From: Bimastos eiseni
Lineage: Eukaryota; Annelida; Clitellata; Crassiclitellata; Lumbricidae
NCBI GenBank assembly: GCA_959347315.1
Contig: OY365814.1
Coordinates: 3,630,116-3,694,115, forward strand
Direction of reading: 5' to 3'
Length of the DNA stretch: 64,000 bases
Both the position numbers and the translations under genes were made by a program. The notes beneath the pieces were generated by a model. That model ran no database searches. It saw only the letters and a list, made by a program, of their open reading frames with translations, and was not told the origin of the DNA. Shown here one piece after another: positions 46,830-57,041 of this stretch; position 1 is the first letter of the stretch; every line of letters begins with the position of its first letter.

Positions 46830-47097
46830 TTAACAGATTGCGTCACGTTGACATTCTCTAGCCTTTTCGAAAAGAAGTTTCTTATGGCGCGGTTGTGCGC
46901 CAGATTCCAATTTCTTCGTCGTTAACTATGTTAGGCTTAATTAATTAATTTTATGTAGATACTGGCTGTAATTATATCTACCTTTTATTGAGATTATATA
47001 TAGCCTGCTTGATTAATATTATATTAAATCATGTTTTACACCCACAATACCTACCTCTCAGAAGCTTCTCATTATCCGTCCTCGCATCAAACACTAG
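46830..47097. other. short non-coding gap between transposon remnants
   Basis: AT-rich sequence with no supported gene; it ends where the RT fragment at 47.1 kb becomes recognisable. Confidence 0.4.
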
Positions 47098-48393
47098 GCC
47101 TTGATCTTTCTGGTCCTTCAAATGGCCGTCCTATCTCAAATCTCTCCTTCATTTAAAAACTCGTTGAACGTGCAGTGCACCGGCAGTTTTCAAATAATGC
47201 TGAATCGAATTCTTTTCTACCTCTTGTTCAATCTGGTTTCCACTGCCTCCATTCTACTGAAACAGCTGTTCTTAAAGTTTACAATGACATAATCATAGCA
47301 CGTGATTCTGGCTTCATTGCTGATCTCCTTCCTTTTACTGGATTTTAGTTTCGCTTTTGACTGTTTTGATCACTACATTATGCTTGAATCGCATTATGTC
47401 TTCTACCCTTCGCTAGATTGCTAATATTCTGACAAATCGTTCACATTCAGTGCGTTTTGGTACAAGTATCAACACCCCAGAGAATTCAACATCCTCTGTG
47501 GTGTCCCTCAAGGATCCAATCTTGCCCCTCTTGTTTATCTTCTACACCTCTAACATTGTCCACATTGCTTCTAAATATGCCGACGACAACCAATCATACA
47601 TCAAACTCTCTGCTAGAGGCATTGATCATTGATGGTGTGCGTTCGAGCGCCTGAAATGCAATGCCTCTAAGACAGAACTTATCTGGTTCAACCGCCATCC
47701 GACGCCCACCACTGACATGCTTCACACTGTCCTCAGTATTGGTTCTGACTTTACCATTAAGCATGTCAATGTTTTCCGAGATCTTATGTTGTATTCTACT
47801 CGATAACACTCTATGAAAACCAATGAAATACAGGATATATTCAATAACGAAATCCTGTTTCTTCCATCTTAGGCGAATACGACAAGTCAGGAAAAATCTA
47901 AACGAAAAGTTTCTCCGCACATCATTGCAGACTCTGGTCGTTTCCAATTCAGTCCTCTATGGCCTCACTGCATCTACCCTCCATCCTCTGACCACTATTC
48001 TCCTTTAAGCTGCAAAGCTTATAAAAAAACATGACTCCTTTTGATCGTGTCACCCCTACCCTTCGCGAACTACACCTGGCTTCTCGTTCAGGCTGGCATA
48101 AACGTCAAAATATGTCTTATAATGCACCGAGTCAACACAAATTGATCTTCGTATTATGTTGTTTCACTCTTTACCCCTTGTTCATCTCTTCAATCCAGAC
48201 TAATTCTACTAACTTACTTTGAAGTTGATTTTGCTGTGATGCGATCAGTTAGGAAATTTGGGAACCGTGCATTTGCACTAGCCGGCCCGGAAGAACGGAA
48301 TAAACTCTCGGACTTTATTCGCAACTTGTTGACACTGTCACTCTTCAAAATTAACCTTAAGACTTATTTGCTCAAGATTTATTTTGACTAGAC
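47098..48393 (+). pseudogene. CR1/L2-like reverse-transcriptase remnant
   Basis: Broken across all three frames but collinear: RPISNLSFISKLVERAVHRQ, LVQSGFHCLHSTETAVLKVY, IARDSGFIADLLPFTGF; then CGVPQGS-like text near 47495; ADDNQSYIKLS (the catalytic ADD) near 47580; CNASKTELIWFN; and near the end RSVRKFGNRAFALAGPEERN, FKINLKTYLLKIYFD. This follows the reverse-transcriptase and C-terminal order of CR1/L2 elements. Many stops; clearly dead. Confidence 0.85.
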
Positions 48394-48454
48394 TTTTCAG
48401 ATACGCGCTTTTGTGGCGGATTGATTTTTCTTAGGCGAGTTAAAAATGACGGTT

Positions 48455-48645
48455 TACGAATAATAATAAATACATTAAAATAATAAAAATAATAAAAGTA
48501 ATGATAATAATATTAGAAATAAAATTAAAATTAATAAAAATAATTAAAAGAATTAAAAAAAATAATAATAATAAAAATAACAATAATATAAATAATAATA
48601 ATATAAATAATAATATAAAAAAATAATAATAATAACAATAACGGT
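48455..48645. repeat. AAT/AAATA-rich low-complexity tract
   Basis: Almost only A and T, mainly AAT and AAATAAT words, directly upstream of the retrotransposon copy that starts at about 48650. Confidence 0.9.
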
Positions 48646-48649
48646 AGGC

Positions 48650-49260
48650 CTGAGGTTGGGCCTGGAACTTTGTGGCCCTCACAGATGCCACTATAGAGAG
48701 GCGGTGGGCCCGGAGGACCACCATGGCTTCGTGTGTAGGAGGGCCCAGAGATCCTCTTTGCGCCACAACGTCATCAATGACATCGTTTGGCGGTCTCTTC
48801 TCAGGGCTCAGATACCGAGCACCAAGGAACCGGTCGGCCTATTTAGATCTGATGGGAAGAGACCCGACGGGTCAACGCTCATCCCTTGGTCGAGGGGGAA
48901 GTACCTGGCATGGGATGCTACAATTGTTCATACCTGTGCTGCCTCGTACATAACCCAGACTGGGGAGAAGGGACCTGCGTCGGTTCAGGCGGCAGACCGC
49001 AAACCTCTAAAATACGGTGGACTACCTGCCTCCTATGATTTCCAACCGCTCGCTATTGAGACAATGGATCGTTTCAACCCCTCGGCGTTGGATTTCATCA
49101 GCGAAATCGGTAGCCGGATTTCTCTTATAAGTGGCGACAGACGTGAGACGACCTTTCTTTTTCAGCGCATTTCTGTTTGCATCCAACGCTACAACCTAGT
49201 CGCTTTCATGGGGACCTTTCCGTTGACCCCAGAAGACGAGGCCTGACCCTCCGGACAATA
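48650..49260 (+). pseudogene. RLE retrotransposon, 5'-truncated copy A (knuckle plus endonuclease)
   Basis: The + strand frame 48656-49246 encodes the C-terminal part of the 36.7-39.6 kb family: a changed Cys/His knuckle (CHYREAVGPEDHHGFVC), NVINDIVWRSLLRAQIPSTK, GKRPDGSTLIPWSRGKYLAW, FISEIGSR and TTFLFQRISVCIQRYN, ending at TGA. Only a few bases (CCCTCCGGACAATAA) separate the stop from A-rich and (AAT)n sequence, so the element's 3' UTR is very short and its tail is A/AAT-rich. This piece is open throughout and more divergent than copy C. Confidence 0.8.
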
Positions 49261-49261
49261 A

Positions 49262-49292
49262 AAAAAAATAACAATAATAATAATAATAATAA
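49262..49292. repeat. (AAT)n microsatellite between two retrotransposon copies
   Basis: A-run then AAC/AAT repeats forming the tail of copy A and the left flank of copy B. Confidence 0.9.
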
Positions 49293-50095
49293 GACGAGAA
49301 CCAGAGGAACTTACCCTTTTGGGTTCTCCCCTGTTCAGAGGGAAGGCCCTTGATGAAACCCTGCAAGAACACAGCGAATACTTTGATTGAATATTGAAAG
49401 ACCTTATGGACCCCCAGTCACAAGCAGCACTCATATTGCTGAGATCCTATTTCGAGGCGGCAAAGATGACTTACCTGCTGCGGACTTCTCCGTGCTGGAA
49501 CCACCAGTTACTGGAAACAATAGACCATCAGACTAAAACAGGACTGGAGAAGATCCTCAACACGGGGCTCAGTGACATTCAGTGGTTACAATATTCGCTC
49601 CCGATTAGAGATGGAGGACTCGGGACCAGGCGGGTATCGCTGCTAGCAACTTCAACCTATTTGGCGTCAGCTGCGTCGACCGTCTCGCTCGTGGGCGTCA
49701 TCCTAGCCGTGTAAGAGTGGAGCGACGTGTACCAGGAGGATATGTTCGCAAAGATTCCCTTCCAGTGACGATGATACCGGTCCCGATCCAACAGAAGACC
49801 TAGGACAGACCTTTGATAAACGAAGATAAAGCGAAAATCTTGTCCGTATGCGACAACCCACTTAGACAAGCCAAAATGCTAGCATTATCTGCCCCGCACG
49901 CCGGAGACTGGCTTTGGACTATTCCTTTGGCTTCCTGCGGGTTGGGATTAAACAATGAGGCGGTCAGGGTTGCGGCAGGACTTCGCCCAGGACTAGTGCT
50001 TTGTGCACTGCATCCTTGTCAATGAGGGGAGAGCGTCGTTCCGGGTGGACATCACGGTCTGGTCTGCAAAAGATCAATGGGAAGAGCAGCACGAC
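49293..50095 (+). pseudogene. RLE retrotransposon, copy B, left part (RT thumb to knuckle)
   Basis: Starts at ELTLLGSPLFRGKALDE, matching the region just after the YLDD motif of the complete copy. It continues YLLRTSPCWNHQLLE, LSDIQWLQYSLPIRDGGLGT, ALSAPHAGDWLWTIPLASCG, LNNEAVRVAAGLRPG and reaches HHGLVCKRSMGRAAR at the knuckle. Stops and frame changes occur inside (near 49385 and 49714). The frame is cut at 50095 by the 2.4 kb element and resumes at 52508. Confidence 0.8.
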
Positions 50096-50382
50096 TAGAG
50101 GTCTGCGGGTAGCGTGCTTTGGCTACCCAACCCGTACCCGTAACCCATGACCGTTACCCGTACCCGTACCCGAGCCGTACTCAAAATTTCTACCCGACTC
50201 GACCCGTACCCGCGGGTATACCCGTACCCGTGACGTCATCAGCATGCTCTCTCATAGTCTTGCTGAATACCAGGCTAATAGGATCACAGCTAAGTAAGCT
50301 GTATTTGCTGTTTTCGTAGTAGTAGCAGCAGCAGTGACAGCAGCAGCAGTGACAGCAGCCGTGGGGTAGCGGCGGCGGCGGA

Positions 50383-50935
50383 AGCAGGAGAAAAAGGAGG
50401 AAGTGGAGGAGGAGAAAGGAAAGGAAGAAGAAGAGAGGAGGATGACGGAAGCTAGAGGAGGGGTAGGTGGAGGAGAGGAAGGAAAGAAGAGGCAGCAGAA
50501 TGGACAGGAGCATAAGGAGAAGCAGGAGTAAGAAGAGGAGATCGGAGGCAGGAGGAGTAGAAAGAGGAGCAGAAAGAGGAGTGGAAAGAGGAGCATAAGG
50601 AAAAGGAAGAAGAGGTAGAAGAGGAGAAGAGGAGAGGTACAAGAGAAGGAGGAGGAGTAGGAAAAGAAGGAGTAGGAGAAAAGAGGAGAGGGAGCAGACG
50701 GACAGAAGTAGAAGGAAAAACTGTAGGATGAAGGAGAGGAGAAGATTAGGAGGAGGAAGAGTAAGAAGAAGGAGAAGAATAGGCCACAATCAGGAGCAAT
50801 AAGGGAAACGGAGAAGCAGGGTAGATGTGGCAGCAGAAGAGTTAGGAGTAGGAGAAAGAAGAGGAGTATGGTAGCAGAAGAAGGATGGAAGGGGAAGGGG
50901 AGGATTGAGAGGCGGATGAAAATAAAAAAAGAGGA
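50383..50935. repeat. GGA/AGG-rich polypurine tract
   Basis: A 550-base purine-rich stretch on the + strand inside the hAT-like element. The long minus-strand frames rich in Leu, Ser and Phe are artefacts of its composition. Confidence 0.9.
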
Positions 50936-51035
50936 GGCCTCGATCATGAAATGGGTACGGGTCTAGAGCGGGTAAACCCGCGGGTCGGGTATACTAGCGG
51001 CCGGGTATACCCTCATACCTCTAGTGCATAATATA

Positions 51036-51205
51036 GCGTGTATATGTATGTATGTATGTATGTATGTAAGTATGTATGTATGTATGTATGTAAGTATATA
51101 TGTATCTACGTATGTATGACTGTAGGTATGTATGTATGTACGTACGTACGTATATATACGTATGTACGTTTGAATAAATTAATATATATATATGTGTGTG
51201 TATAT
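51036..51205. repeat. (TATG)n microsatellite with TACG variants
   Basis: A second tract of the same tetranucleotide as at the left window edge, inside the hAT-like element, ending in a short TATATATGTGTG run. Confidence 0.9.
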
Positions 51206-51654
51206 ATGAATTTGGAAATGCCTGCCATCAATTCCTGTTATCTCTGCAACCTATATTCTTTCACACAGTCGGTGGGTAATGGTGTTGTGGCCAAGCCTAG
51301 TGGGGTCATTGAAGCCAGTGACCTGAGATCCGAAACCTCACCGCTTAAGATTTTGAAAGGAGATCATAAGCCCTGTTTGAGTGTCTGTCTCCTTCTCCAA
51401 CGTATGACCTAAATAATATGACCATCTTAATCTGCTGGTGTCTTAATATGGCACACACGTATTCTGCTTGATAATGGAATCAGCTCATCTTAATCTGCTA
51501 ACTTGATTTCATATTTACAGAAGTATTTGACAAATGCCCTGCCTAAAGCTGCTGCCTTTACCAAGAAATGTTTTTTGCGCGATTGTTATATGACTTTCTT
51601 TAAAGTTATGCTATCAGTATTTGTTGTACCACTTGTAAGCTATTGTGTCTAATA

Positions 51655-52200
51655 GATGGACAAGAGGAGGACGATGGAGAGAGGTTGATGAGGAGGAGGA
51701 AATGAAGGATGAAGAAGAGGAGCAAGATGGAGAGGAATGGTTGGAGGAAGAGCTGGAGGAATGACAGGAGGAGGATGATGAAAGGCCAATGATGAGGAGG
51801 AAATGGAAGAAAAGGAATGGTACGATGGTGAGGAAGTGCTGGAGGAATGGCAGGAGGAATGGCAGGAGGAGGACGATGAAAGGCCGATGATGAGGAGGAG
51901 GAAATGAAGGAAGAGGAGGAGGAGGAGGGTTAAGGTGGAGAGGAGGGGCTTGAGAAAGGGCAGAAGAAAGCAAATAATGTAGGGCCGCTGGTGAAAAGGA
52001 GGAAATGGGCGAAATAGAAGAGAAGAAGGGTGAAAAACAAGTGGAGTAGGAGAAGTGAGACGAAGAGAAAGAGCAGGAGGAGGAGCAGGAGGAAGATAAA
52101 GGGGGGTCCTATGATGATGAGGAAATGGAGGTGGAAGAGGAGGAGTGAGATGAAGAACATGAGCTGGAGGAAAAGCAGGAGGAGGAAGTGCAAGAGCGGA
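51655..52200. repeat. second GGA/GAGGA polypurine tract
   Basis: Purine-rich, with larger duplications such as GGAGGAATGGCAGGAGGA repeated near 51840-51870 and GGCCAATGATGAGGAGGAAA / GGCCGATGATGAGGAGGAGG. No coding signal. Confidence 0.9.
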
Positions 52201-52507
52201 TCAAGTGCAAGTACGTATACGTGTATTTATATATATATATATGCATATTATATATTAATGTATGTAGATGTATGTGTAGGTGGATATGTATTCATGGTGA
52301 CATTATAACCCCAAAACTTTACTTCGGCATGGGTAAAAGCGGGTATACCCGTACCCGTATTCACTCTACCCGTGGTATAAGTACCCTTCCCCTGTAATCA
52401 CTCTACCCGTGAAATAAGTACCCGTACCCGTAATCACTCTACCCATACCCGCGGGTACGGGTCGGGTACGGGTATACCCGTAAATCGGGTACATCCGCAA
52501 ACCTCTA

Positions 52508-53000
52508 AGCACGACACTCTACCATCAACGAAATAATCTGGAGAGCTCTCTGTAAAGCGGACATTCCGAGCTCAAGAGAGCAATCGGGACTGATGGCAAG
52601 AGACCAGATGGCGCCACATTCATCCCATGAACCAGAGGCAGACACCTAGCATGGGACGCAACAGCCATTCACACATGCGCATCCTCGTATGTCCACCTGA
52701 CAGCATCAACGGCCGGTGGAGCAGCAGAACATGCCGCAGAACGATAGTTCATCAAATACTCATCCCTCCCCACCACGCATGATTTTGTGCCAGTGGCCAT
52801 CAAATCACTGGGCCCCATAACCCGTACCGGCATTGAGTTTCTACAAGAACTGGTCTGCCGTGTGTCACAGGCAACGTGAGGCCCACGCGAAACAACTCAT
52901 CTTTTTCAGTGTCTATCTATTTGTACGCAACGTTTTGATGCAGTGGCATTCATGCAGAGGCTCTTCTTCGTTCAGCCCGATGGGGACGAAAACCTTTAAC
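52508..53000 (+). pseudogene. RLE retrotransposon, copy B, right part (endonuclease)
   Basis: Resumes directly after the second copy of AGCACGAC: STINEIIWRALCKADIPSS, then after a frame change KRPDGATFIP, RGRHLAWDATAIHTCAS, FIKYSSLPTTHDFVP and TGIEFLQELVCR. Internal stops (after ATFIP and after AAER) and a frame change near the end show further decay. If the 2412-base element and one target copy are removed in thought, the reading frame crosses the junction unbroken. Confidence 0.8.
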
Positions 53001-53009
53001 GCACTTCTG

Positions 53010-53353
53010 TGTACTACTACTACTACTACTCCACCTCCTCCTACTATTACTATTACTACTACCACTACTACTCCTACTACTACACCTTCCCCTCCTCCTA
53101 CTACTACTACTACTCCACCTCCACCACCTACTCCACCTACTACTACTACTACTACTACTACTAATAATAATAATAATAATAATAATAATCATGATGATAA
53201 TAGCAGTAAGAGCAATAATTATGATAATAATACTAATGATAAAAATAACATCAGCTACAGCGGCATTAATAATATTAATAACAACAATAAAAATGTAGTG
53301 ACAATGATAATAATTATAATAAAAATACTACTACTACTACCACTTCCCCCAAC

Positions 53354-53398
<45 letters not shown>

Positions 53399-53441
53399 AG
53401 GTGATAATGATAATAATGATAATAATGATAATAATAAAATA

Positions 53442-53476
<35 letters not shown>

Positions 53477-53490
53477 AATAACAGTTGCCT
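53010..53490. repeat. compound trinucleotide microsatellite (ACT/CCT then AAT)
   Basis: (CTA)n and (CCTCCTA)n, then (AAT)n and (GATAAT)n for about 480 bases with a mixed segment at 53190-53350. It follows the 3' end of copy B. Asn- or Ile-rich frames are artefacts. Confidence 0.95.
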
Positions 53491-53746
53491 GGAGTGGCCT
53501 CGTCTGGGTAGCACGTAGTGATTCGCACGTAGAGGACTTTATACCAAGTTGTCGTTTTCTTTCTCTGGTTATCACGGGTTAGACAGTTTCTAACTTGACC
53601 CTTATCTTTAGCGGATCTAGGTCTACGCTGGTTTTAAAGTTATTGCACATTTCGTCTATTGTACATTTAGGACAAAGTTTTGAATCGTTCTGTTCGCTCC
53701 GTTTAACCTGCGCTGACGGATTATAATAATAATAATAATAATAATC

Positions 53747-54345
53747 CTGCTTCACCCGGTCTTCTCGTTAAGAGAATCCCAAAAGCAGCAAGGTCATCTT
53801 ATGCTGCTATCCTGGCCGATATAATCCAAGCAATCGTAAGAGAACCAAATTGCGTTGCAGAATGGTTCGATTTGCTGGTCTTCGGTGGAACTGTACTAGT
53901 GAAGCCAAGAAGAGGTGGACGAAAGCACAACATGACCAGTGTGATTTTGTCCCGCATTAATAATTTGGGACTGCAGAGGCCAGACCAGTCGACTAACGAT
54001 GAATTACCATCGACGTCAAGTCGTAGACTCAAGTCCGCTAATTGCGACCACGCCATGCATTTAGCCTCAGCAGTTGCAAGCAAGCTGGAGAAAGACAATT
54101 TCAAAGCAGCCATTCATCTCATCTGCAGCGAGGATAAGCCGGCGCTGGACACACCGGAAACTCTGGCCATGCATAAGAAAAAGCAACCGCCTGCACCAGT
54201 GGACAGGAGAACACCGTGTGATCCAGACAGTTCAGATCGCTTCATCCCGCTTCAAGTTTCTAAAGAAGATGCCGCTAGGGCAATCTACTCTTTCCCTGCG
54301 GGTTCGACTGGTGGTCCAGATGACATAACTCTCCAAGACTTCGGG
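53747..54345 (+). pseudogene. RLE retrotransposon, internal fragment copy C
   Basis: Starts right after (AAT)n at 53728-53746 and encodes the region before the RT core: RIPKAARSSYAAILADIIQ, VREPNCVAEWFDLLVFGGT, LVKPRRGGRKHNMTSVILSR, LDTPETLAMHKKKQPPAPVD and AARAIYSFPAGSTGGPDDIT. Very close in DNA to 39370-38790 of the complete copy (for example AAGAAGAGGTGGACGAAAGC). Similarity stops near 54340 in the RT, and an (ATT)n run follows at 54433-54447. Truncated at both ends. Confidence 0.85.
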
Positions 54346-54579
54346 CGTTTTGGACCGTACGTCGTGTTGTGCACACGTTTGACCTAAATATGACGCACAA
54401 TAACCACTATCGGCGCTCCTATGAACCATATTTTTATTATTATTATTAGGTAGACAATTTCTAGAGCAGCGTCAACTAGGTCAAGATTCGATGTTAAAAA
54501 TAATATTATACACAGTTTAATATCTGGTTAGATATGGACTGTTTGACGTAGCGCTTTAGCTTATGTTAAGTGTTTATTT

Positions 54580-54965
54580 GGGGACCGTTCGATAGTCTGA
54601 AGGTTCGATAGTCTGAAGGTTCGATAGTTCGATGGTTCGAAAGTCTGAAGGTTCGATAGTCCGAAAGTTCGATAGTCCGAAGGTTCGAGCAGGTTCGGTA
54701 GTCCGAAGGTTCGATAGTTCGAAGGTTCGATAGTTCGAAGGTTCGATAGTCCGCAGGTTCGATAATGTGAAGGTTCGATAGTCCGCAGATTCGACAGTCC
54801 ACAGGTTCGATAGTCCGCAGGTTCGATAGTCCGAAGAATAGTGTAAGCTCGAGAGTGCCTATGGTTCCCCGATAGTCCGAAGGTTCTATAAACCAAAAAT
54901 CTTCGGACTAGAAAATGTTCTTCGGATTTTCGAACCTTCGGATAATCAAACGTTCGGACTATTGA
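54580..54965. repeat. fold-back array of TCGATAGTCCGAAGGT units
   Basis: About 18 tandem copies of a 14-17 base unit GGTTCGATAGTCCGAA and variants run from 54582 to about 54895, followed by the inverted form (CTTCGGACTAGAAAATG, CTTCGGATTTTCGAACC, ACGTTCGGACTATTGATAGAG-like) to 54965. The minus-strand frame repeating YRTFRLSNL is a by-product. Confidence 0.85.
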
Positions 54966-55560
54966 TAGAGAACCGTTTATTTTAATACAATCAGGAACGC
55001 TGCAATTCTAGCCACTCATTTGCTTGAAGGAAGATAGAAGATAGGCCACTCTTCAACTGGCGCAGTAAGTACCTGTCTGCATTATGTATTTAGGGGAGAC
55101 CGGGGGATGAATGTATAAAATTTAGAATTTCGCCAAATGTTAGGTATTTGTAAGAAGGATAATTGCAATCCGTTCATATCAAATTTTAGCCTAACATTTT
55201 AGCTCCATAGTGGCAAAGTATTAAATGGTTTCGACATCAAATATAGCTGTAACCAACAACATAACGAGCATCGCCGGGTGTTACAAGTTGCCCCACTAGC
55301 GAGGTAAGTTGTGACACGAGCAGGGGCATGTTGAAACATTTTTTTAGATTTTACTTCTTTGGTAAAAGCAAAACAGAAAATGCTTGTAATTACATCCTAA
55401 AGGAATAGAATTATAATCAGGCTGTCACATTAGTGGTTTTTACGATGTTCAGTACACAGTTACACCTAGACCTATGCCAATTGTAGGAGATAGTGTCTAT
55501 GCTATGAGCTTATAAAAACGTCTTAGGTTAGATGCTACTTGCAATGAACACAAAATAATG
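54966..55560. other. non-coding, possible left part of a pogo-like element
   Basis: No gene seen. Phrases such as ACAAGTTGCCCCACTAGCG and TAAGTTGTGACACGAGC lie close to the transposase tail on the minus strand at 55.6 kb and may be its 3' non-coding region. Confidence 0.35.
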
Positions 55561-55589
55561 ATTCCCTACAATCTGCATAGCTCATGCTT

Positions 55590-56170
55590 CATTTGCCTAA
55601 TAGCCACATCTATATATAGTGCATCTGAACCACCATTCTCGGCCCTTGCCAAAGTCCTCACAAACAATGCATTTGTCATTTGCTGAGACAAGGTCTTCCA
55701 CAGATCTCTTTAGTGCATTGTAAGTTCTCTTGGATGTATTTGTGGTCATGTCATCATCTTCATCGCTGATGTCCTCACATAACATTGCAGCTAGTTCATC
55801 ATCTTCGTCATTACTGCCATCTGTCTCAGATAGGAGTGTAATATCCATTAGAACCTCACGCAGGCCAATATGTACTTCTTTGGGGGTCAACGTCTTCGTC
55901 TTCAGTCTAGCATCTTCTACACTTGACCTTCCTTTGACACTGACAGCACAGGACTTTCCTTTGGCAATTATGGCACTTGATTTTCCGTCTAGACTGGCTC
56001 AACACTGGTGGAACCTAACTTTCCTTTGACAACAACTGTATTTGAGTCTTGTTTTTTGGCTTACTGTCGCTACATTCGCATTCTAGTTGCATATTTTCTG
56101 GCATGTCTCTTCCTAACACTTGTTCTGATTGTCATTCTTTCTGATGCCTTTGGATAAGGACGAACCCGCT
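55590..56170 (-). pseudogene. C-terminal tail of a pogo/Tigger-like transposase
   Basis: Minus strand frame 55890-55597: TPKEVHIGLREVLMDITLLS, an acidic run SDEDDDMTT, then CIVCEDFGKGREWWFRCTIY, RCGY. A C-x2-C near an EWW/EWYRC-x2-C block after an acidic linker is a common ending of DDE transposases of the pogo/CENP-B group in invertebrates. Upstream minus-strand sequence to about 56100 (KGKSCAVSVKGRSS and similar) may be the preceding linker. Core DDE motifs are absent, so this is a fragment with tentative family assignment. Confidence 0.45.
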
Positions 56171-56647
56171 CTGGATAAAAATCTGTAGCTCGCTTATTAA
56201 CCCCTTAAGCGTGTAATAAATTTTTATATTTTTGATACAAGTGTGTAATTCATTTTTGGTCTATTGACATTTGCAAGTGAATAAAATAATCAATAGCCTA
56301 TCGCTGCTCATAGTTTCAAAATAAGCATTATTGGTAAACTTTATTATGATTTTAAGACTATAAATGATGTAAAATAGGTCTTAATACTTCACGACTTCTG
56401 TTATACTTACAACTTACAGGGCTCGCTCATCTAACTCGAATAAGTAATCATAGTTCTACTGATCTTGCACATTAACCTAGTAGATTGCCAAGTTGGACGA
56501 CGGCTCTCAGCAATAGCAACTTTAGACAACAATATAATAAAAAATAAATAAAACAGACGACTTAACAGTGGATTTCTATGCGAATTTTAGTTCACATCAT
56601 GTGACCAGTTTCAGACTTCGTCAGCAGTAAAGTCAACTAACATAGCA

Positions 56648-57041
56648 ATGCATTACGACAGTTTTGTTTCGAACGATCTACTGATTGACAAAGGATCGTT
56701 CGGTGAAGTGTACGGTCCATACTACGTAAACGGGAAGAATTGCGCCATCAAAAAGCGATGGGTTGAAGATGAAGATACAGAAAAAGAACTTTGCGCTTGT
56801 CACAAATGGATGTCTCTGCATCACAAAAATCTTATAACAGTTTATGACATAAGTTCAGAGTCTCATGCAGTTTATATAGTGATGGAGTATGCTAGTGGAG
56901 GGTCGTTAGACAAGGTTCTCTCTGCCCTCAAATCTGATCTTCCGCTGGAAATTCTGAAGGACTGGGGCATTCAAGTTGCTGAAGGAATGGCACATCTGCA
57001 TGAAAAAAATATTGTTCACAGAGATCTCAAGTCGCCGAACA
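56648..57041 (+). CDS. 5' exon of a MAP3K-like (ZAK/MLK-type) protein kinase
   Basis: ATG at 56648; 131 codons plus one base to a consensus donor A|GTGAGT. Kinase N-lobe and start of the C-lobe: glycine loop GSFGEVY (residues 16-22), ATP-binding lysine in CAIKK (35), VMEYASGGSL hinge, EGMAHLHEKNIVHRDLKSPN with HRD at 124-126. HRDLKSPN and EYASGGSL are typical of tyrosine-kinase-like MAP3Ks (ZAK, MLK, TAK1). DFG and the rest must lie in later exons, and a Polinton occupies the following intron. The ATG may be the true start or internal: an AG acceptor (AACATAG) directly precedes it. Confidence 0.8.

Larger units (their letters stand above)
50096..52507. mobile_element. non-autonomous hAT-like element with perfect 8-bp target duplication
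   Basis: Ends are inverted: left TAGAGGTCTGCGGGTA at 50096; right ends TACATCCGCAAACCTCTA at 52507 (reverse complement TAGAGGTTTGCGGATGTA). Flanks are identical 8-mers AGCACGAC at 50088-50095 and 52508-52515. Eight-base duplications and A/G-rich TIRs are typical of hAT. Both subterminal regions are packed with TACCCG/CGGGTA hexamers (50121-50235 and 52335-52500), as expected for transposase-binding repeats. There is an internal end-like motif (TACCCTCATACCTCTA) at 51008-51023, suggesting nested or compound structure. The interior is GA-rich low complexity and (TATG)n; no transposase gene is present. Confidence 0.85.

Noticed and set aside
50190..50947. Minus-strand frames of about 200-230 codons rich in Leu, Ser and Phe
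   Set aside because: They translate a polypurine (GGA)n tract inside the hAT-like element; composition explains them.
50121..52500. TACCCG repeats as an interstitial telomere
   Set aside because: The units are irregular hexamers in both orientations within 8-bp target duplications and inverted ends; they fit transposon subterminal repeats better than TTAGGG-type telomere DNA.
52833..53582. A 249-codon frame with Thr/Pro and Asn runs
   Set aside because: It is the ACT/CCT and AAT microsatellite read as protein; only its beginning overlaps the dead endonuclease in the wrong frame.
54561..54896. Minus-strand repeat protein with YRTFRLSNL units
   Set aside because: By-product of the short tandem fold-back array; the DNA period varies and there is no start context.
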